A stretch of 64,000 bases of DNA. Source: JAVXCQ01 sp036659415. Lineage in GTDB: Bacteria; Bacillota; Negativicutes; Acidaminococcales; Acidaminococcaceae. The notes under the pieces were generated by a model. That model did not search any database and was not told the origin of the DNA. It saw nothing but the letters and a program-made list of their open reading frames with translations. Of this stretch, positions 62,296 through 64,000 are shown in pieces; the first letter of the stretch is position 1; each line of letters starts with the position of its first letter. Both the position numbers and the translations under genes were made by a program. The stretch is taken from NCBI GenBank assembly GCA_036659415.1, contig JAVXCQ010000005.1:1-64000 (forward strand), given 5' to 3'.

Positions 62296-62969
62296 TAGTT
62301 TACGCCTCCTTCACGAGGAGCAACCTTAGCTACTTCTTTGGTTTCAGGAAGCACTTCACCTTTGTAGATCCATACTTTGACGCCAATACGTCCATAAGTA
62401 GTATGTGCTTCAGCTGTGCCGTAATCAATGTCAGCGCGTAGTGTGTGTAGTGGAATACTACCTTCTCTATAGCTTTCGCTACGAGCAATTTCAGCACCAC
62501 CAAGACGACCGCCAACTTGTACTTTAATACCTTTAGCACCCATACGCATAGTACGACCAACACATTGTTTCATTGCGCGGCGGAATGCGATACGGCGTTC
62601 TAATTGAGATGCAATATTTTCTGCCACCAAGTATGCTGCCATATCAGGTGTTTTAATCTCAATAATATTGATATCAATAACGCTTTCGGTCATTTTTTTC
62701 AAATCGTTTTTCAACAATTCGATGTTACTACCTTGACGTCCGATAACCATACCAGGTTTTGCCGTGTGAATGGAAATACGAGCTCTGTTAGAAGCACGTT
62801 CAATTTCAACGCGTGCAATACCGGATAAGAATAATTTTTCTTTAATAAACTCACGAATTTTGATGTCTTCTAATAAGAATTTTTGATAGTCTTTGTCAGC
62901 AAACCATTTGGAATCCCAATCTTTGATTATGCCTACACGCAGACCATGTGGATGTACTTTTTGACCCAC
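62295..62969 (-). CDS. rpsC: Ribosomal protein S3
   Basis: 224 residues. An N-terminal KH domain (GMVIGRQGSNIELLKNDL) and the C-terminal S3 domain (GRLGGAEIARSESYREG) are present. It lines the mRNA entry channel. Confidence 0.98.
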   Translation of the reverse strand: MGQKVHPHGLRVGIIKDWDSKWFADKDYQKFLLEDIKIREFIKEKLFLSGIARVEIERASNRARISIHTAKPGMVIGRQGSNIELLKNDLKKMTESVIDINIIEIKTPDMAAYLVAENIASQLERRIAFRRAMKQCVGRTMRMGAKGIKVQVGGRLGGAEIARSESYREGSIPLHTLRADIDYGTAEAHTTYGRIGVKVWIYKGEVLPETKEVAKVAPREGGVN

Positions 62970-62997
62970 TATCGTTTCCCTCCTTCTTTTCGGGATA

Positions 62998-63330
62998 TTA
63001 TTTTTCTGCTACCGTCACGGTAACATGACTGGAACGTTTCAAAATTTTGAACGCCTGTCCACGAGAACGTGGATGAATTCTTTTCAATGTTGGACCTTGA
63101 TCAACAAATGCACTGGATACGATCAAGTTGTCAACATTCATGTCATAGTTATGTTCAGCGTTTGCGACAGCGGAATGTAGCACTTTTTCAATAACCTCAG
63201 AACCAACCTTAGGGGTGTGTTTGAGGATCGCGAATGCTTCACCCACAGATTTACCGCGGACTATGTCAATTACGATACGCAATTTGCGTGGCGCGATGCG
63301 AACATATCTAGCAATAGCTTTTGCTTCCAT
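62998..63330 (-). CDS. rplV: Ribosomal protein L22
   Basis: 110 residues, with YVRIAPRKLRIVIDIVRGK at the N-terminus and the tunnel-wall loop IHPRSRGQAFKILKRSSHV. It lies between rpsS and rpsC. Confidence 0.98.
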   Translation of the reverse strand: MEAKAIARYVRIAPRKLRIVIDIVRGKSVGEAFAILKHTPKVGSEVIEKVLHSAVANAEHNYDMNVDNLIVSSAFVDQGPTLKRIHPRSRGQAFKILKRSSHVTVTVAEK

Positions 63331-63351
63331 CGTGTGTTTGCCCCCTTTCCC

Positions 63352-63627
63352 CTATTTTAAAGATGTCGTTTTATCGGCATGACCTTTGTATGTACGTGTA
63401 GGAGCGAATTCTCCAAGTTTATGACCAACCATATCTTCCGTTACGAAAACAGGCACATGCTTGCGACCATCATGGACAGCAATAGTATGACCAAGGAAAT
63501 CTGGAAGAATAGTGGAGCTGCGAGACCATGTTTTTACGACTTTTTTATCGTTAGCAGCGTTAAGTGCTTCAATTTTTTTCTGAAGACTTGCATGGACATA
63601 AGGTCCCTTTTTAACTGATCTGGACAC
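63352..63627 (-). CDS. rpsS: Ribosomal protein S19
   Basis: 91 residues, starting MSRSVKKGPYVHASLQKK, with TWSRSSTILPDFLGHTIAVH and GEFAPTRTYKGHA as family marks. It follows rplB by 28 nt. Confidence 0.98.
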   Translation of the reverse strand: MSRSVKKGPYVHASLQKKIEALNAANDKKVVKTWSRSSTILPDFLGHTIAVHDGRKHVPVFVTEDMVGHKLGEFAPTRTYKGHADKTTSLK

Positions 63628-63655
63628 TATGTTGGCCTCCTTTCTTTAATTCCTG

Positions 63656-64000
63656 TTATTTTGTTCTACGTTTAATAATCAATCTAGAAGAAGCTTTTTT
63701 AACTTTACGTGTACGAGTACCAAATGCACATTTACCCCAAAGAGTAACAGGACGTTTACGTCCAACTGGAGAATGTCCTTCACCACCACCATGTGGATGG
63801 TCATTCGGATTCATTACAACACCACGGTTAGCTGGGCGAATGCCTAACCAACGGGAACGACCGGCTTTACCGATAGTAAGATTTTCAAAATCAATATTAC
63901 CAACTTGGCCAATGGTTGCGCGGCAGTTAATATGTACTTTACGAATTTCACCAGAAGGCATACGAAGAAGTGCATAATCGCCTTCTTTAGCCATTAATTG
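63656..64000 (-). CDS. rplB: Ribosomal protein L2, C-terminal part
   Basis: Only the last 114 codons or so are in the window, and the gene runs off the right edge. The peptidyl-transferase-near stretch GVVMNPNDHPHGGGEG and the C-terminal SSRLIIKRRTK are diagnostic. Transcription comes from outside, so the S10 promoter is not visible. Confidence 0.98.
   Translation of the reverse strand, partial: QLMAKEGDYALLRMPSGEIRKVHINCRATIGQVGNIDFENLTIGKAGRSRWLGIRPANRGVVMNPNDHPHGGGEGHSPVGRKRPVTLWGKCAFGTRTRKVKKASSRLIIKRRTK

Overview
The window is a stretch of bacterial chromosome from a moderate-GC Firmicute. The order of the ribosomal S10/spc/alpha genes, the ecfA1-ecfA2-ecfT-truA-rplM-rpsI tail, the cdaA-cdaR-glmM-glmS block, the zinc form of S14, the stand-alone AICAR transformylase and a CsaB/DUF5693 pair all fit Firmicutes. 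The mix is most like Negativicutes (Acidaminococcaceae/Veillonella-type). That placement is an inference, because no 16S or other direct marker is present.

Layout. 1-469 is the 5' end of a secreted collagen-like Gly-X-Y surface protein. 0.8-4.2 kb carries one LytTR response regulator flanked by two AgrC-like kinases. 4.5-15.3 kb is a minus-strand envelope and secretion block read as secA, prfB (with its +1 frameshift), a DUF5693 membrane protein, csaB, ftsE, ftsX, an M23 peptidase and ctpA. 15.4-19.7 kb holds hpf, a polar amino acid ABC transporter with two tandem binding proteins, and an unassigned structured small RNA. 19.7-27.9 kb holds an HD-GYP-like protein, comF, recD2, a SpeD-like protein, a HAD phosphatase, a secreted pentapeptide-repeat protein, a purH-type gene under a ZTP riboswitch, and a radical SAM enzyme. 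27.9-34.8 kb is cdaA-cdaR-FAD oxidoreductase-glmM, then glmS with its ribozyme. 35.1-43.3 kb is a complete arginine operon, argCJBDFGH. 43.6-46.9 kb holds a GT51 transglycosylase, pgi and galU. 46.9-64 kb is the translation cluster, running off the right edge inside rplB.

Most genes are on the minus strand in long operons. Many promoters are close to TTGACA-17-TATAAT, and intrinsic terminators are clean hairpins, several placed directly against the next promoter.

Most striking observations: (1) the two kinases are degenerate in complementary ways. One lacks the phospho-accepting His but keeps the ATP site, and the other keeps the His but has lost the ATP-binding boxes, which suggests a split kinase acting in trans. 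(2) A decayed methionine aminopeptidase gene (map) lies between adk and infA in the otherwise intact spc/alpha region. (3) A SpeD homologue has Gly at the self-cleavage Ser and Val at the catalytic Cys, plus a very basic tail. (4) A roughly 220-nt RNA has its own promoter, closing stem and terminator and matches no family I recognise. (5) Two copies of a 65-70 bp palindromic repeat lie just after the ends of two ribosomal-protein operons.
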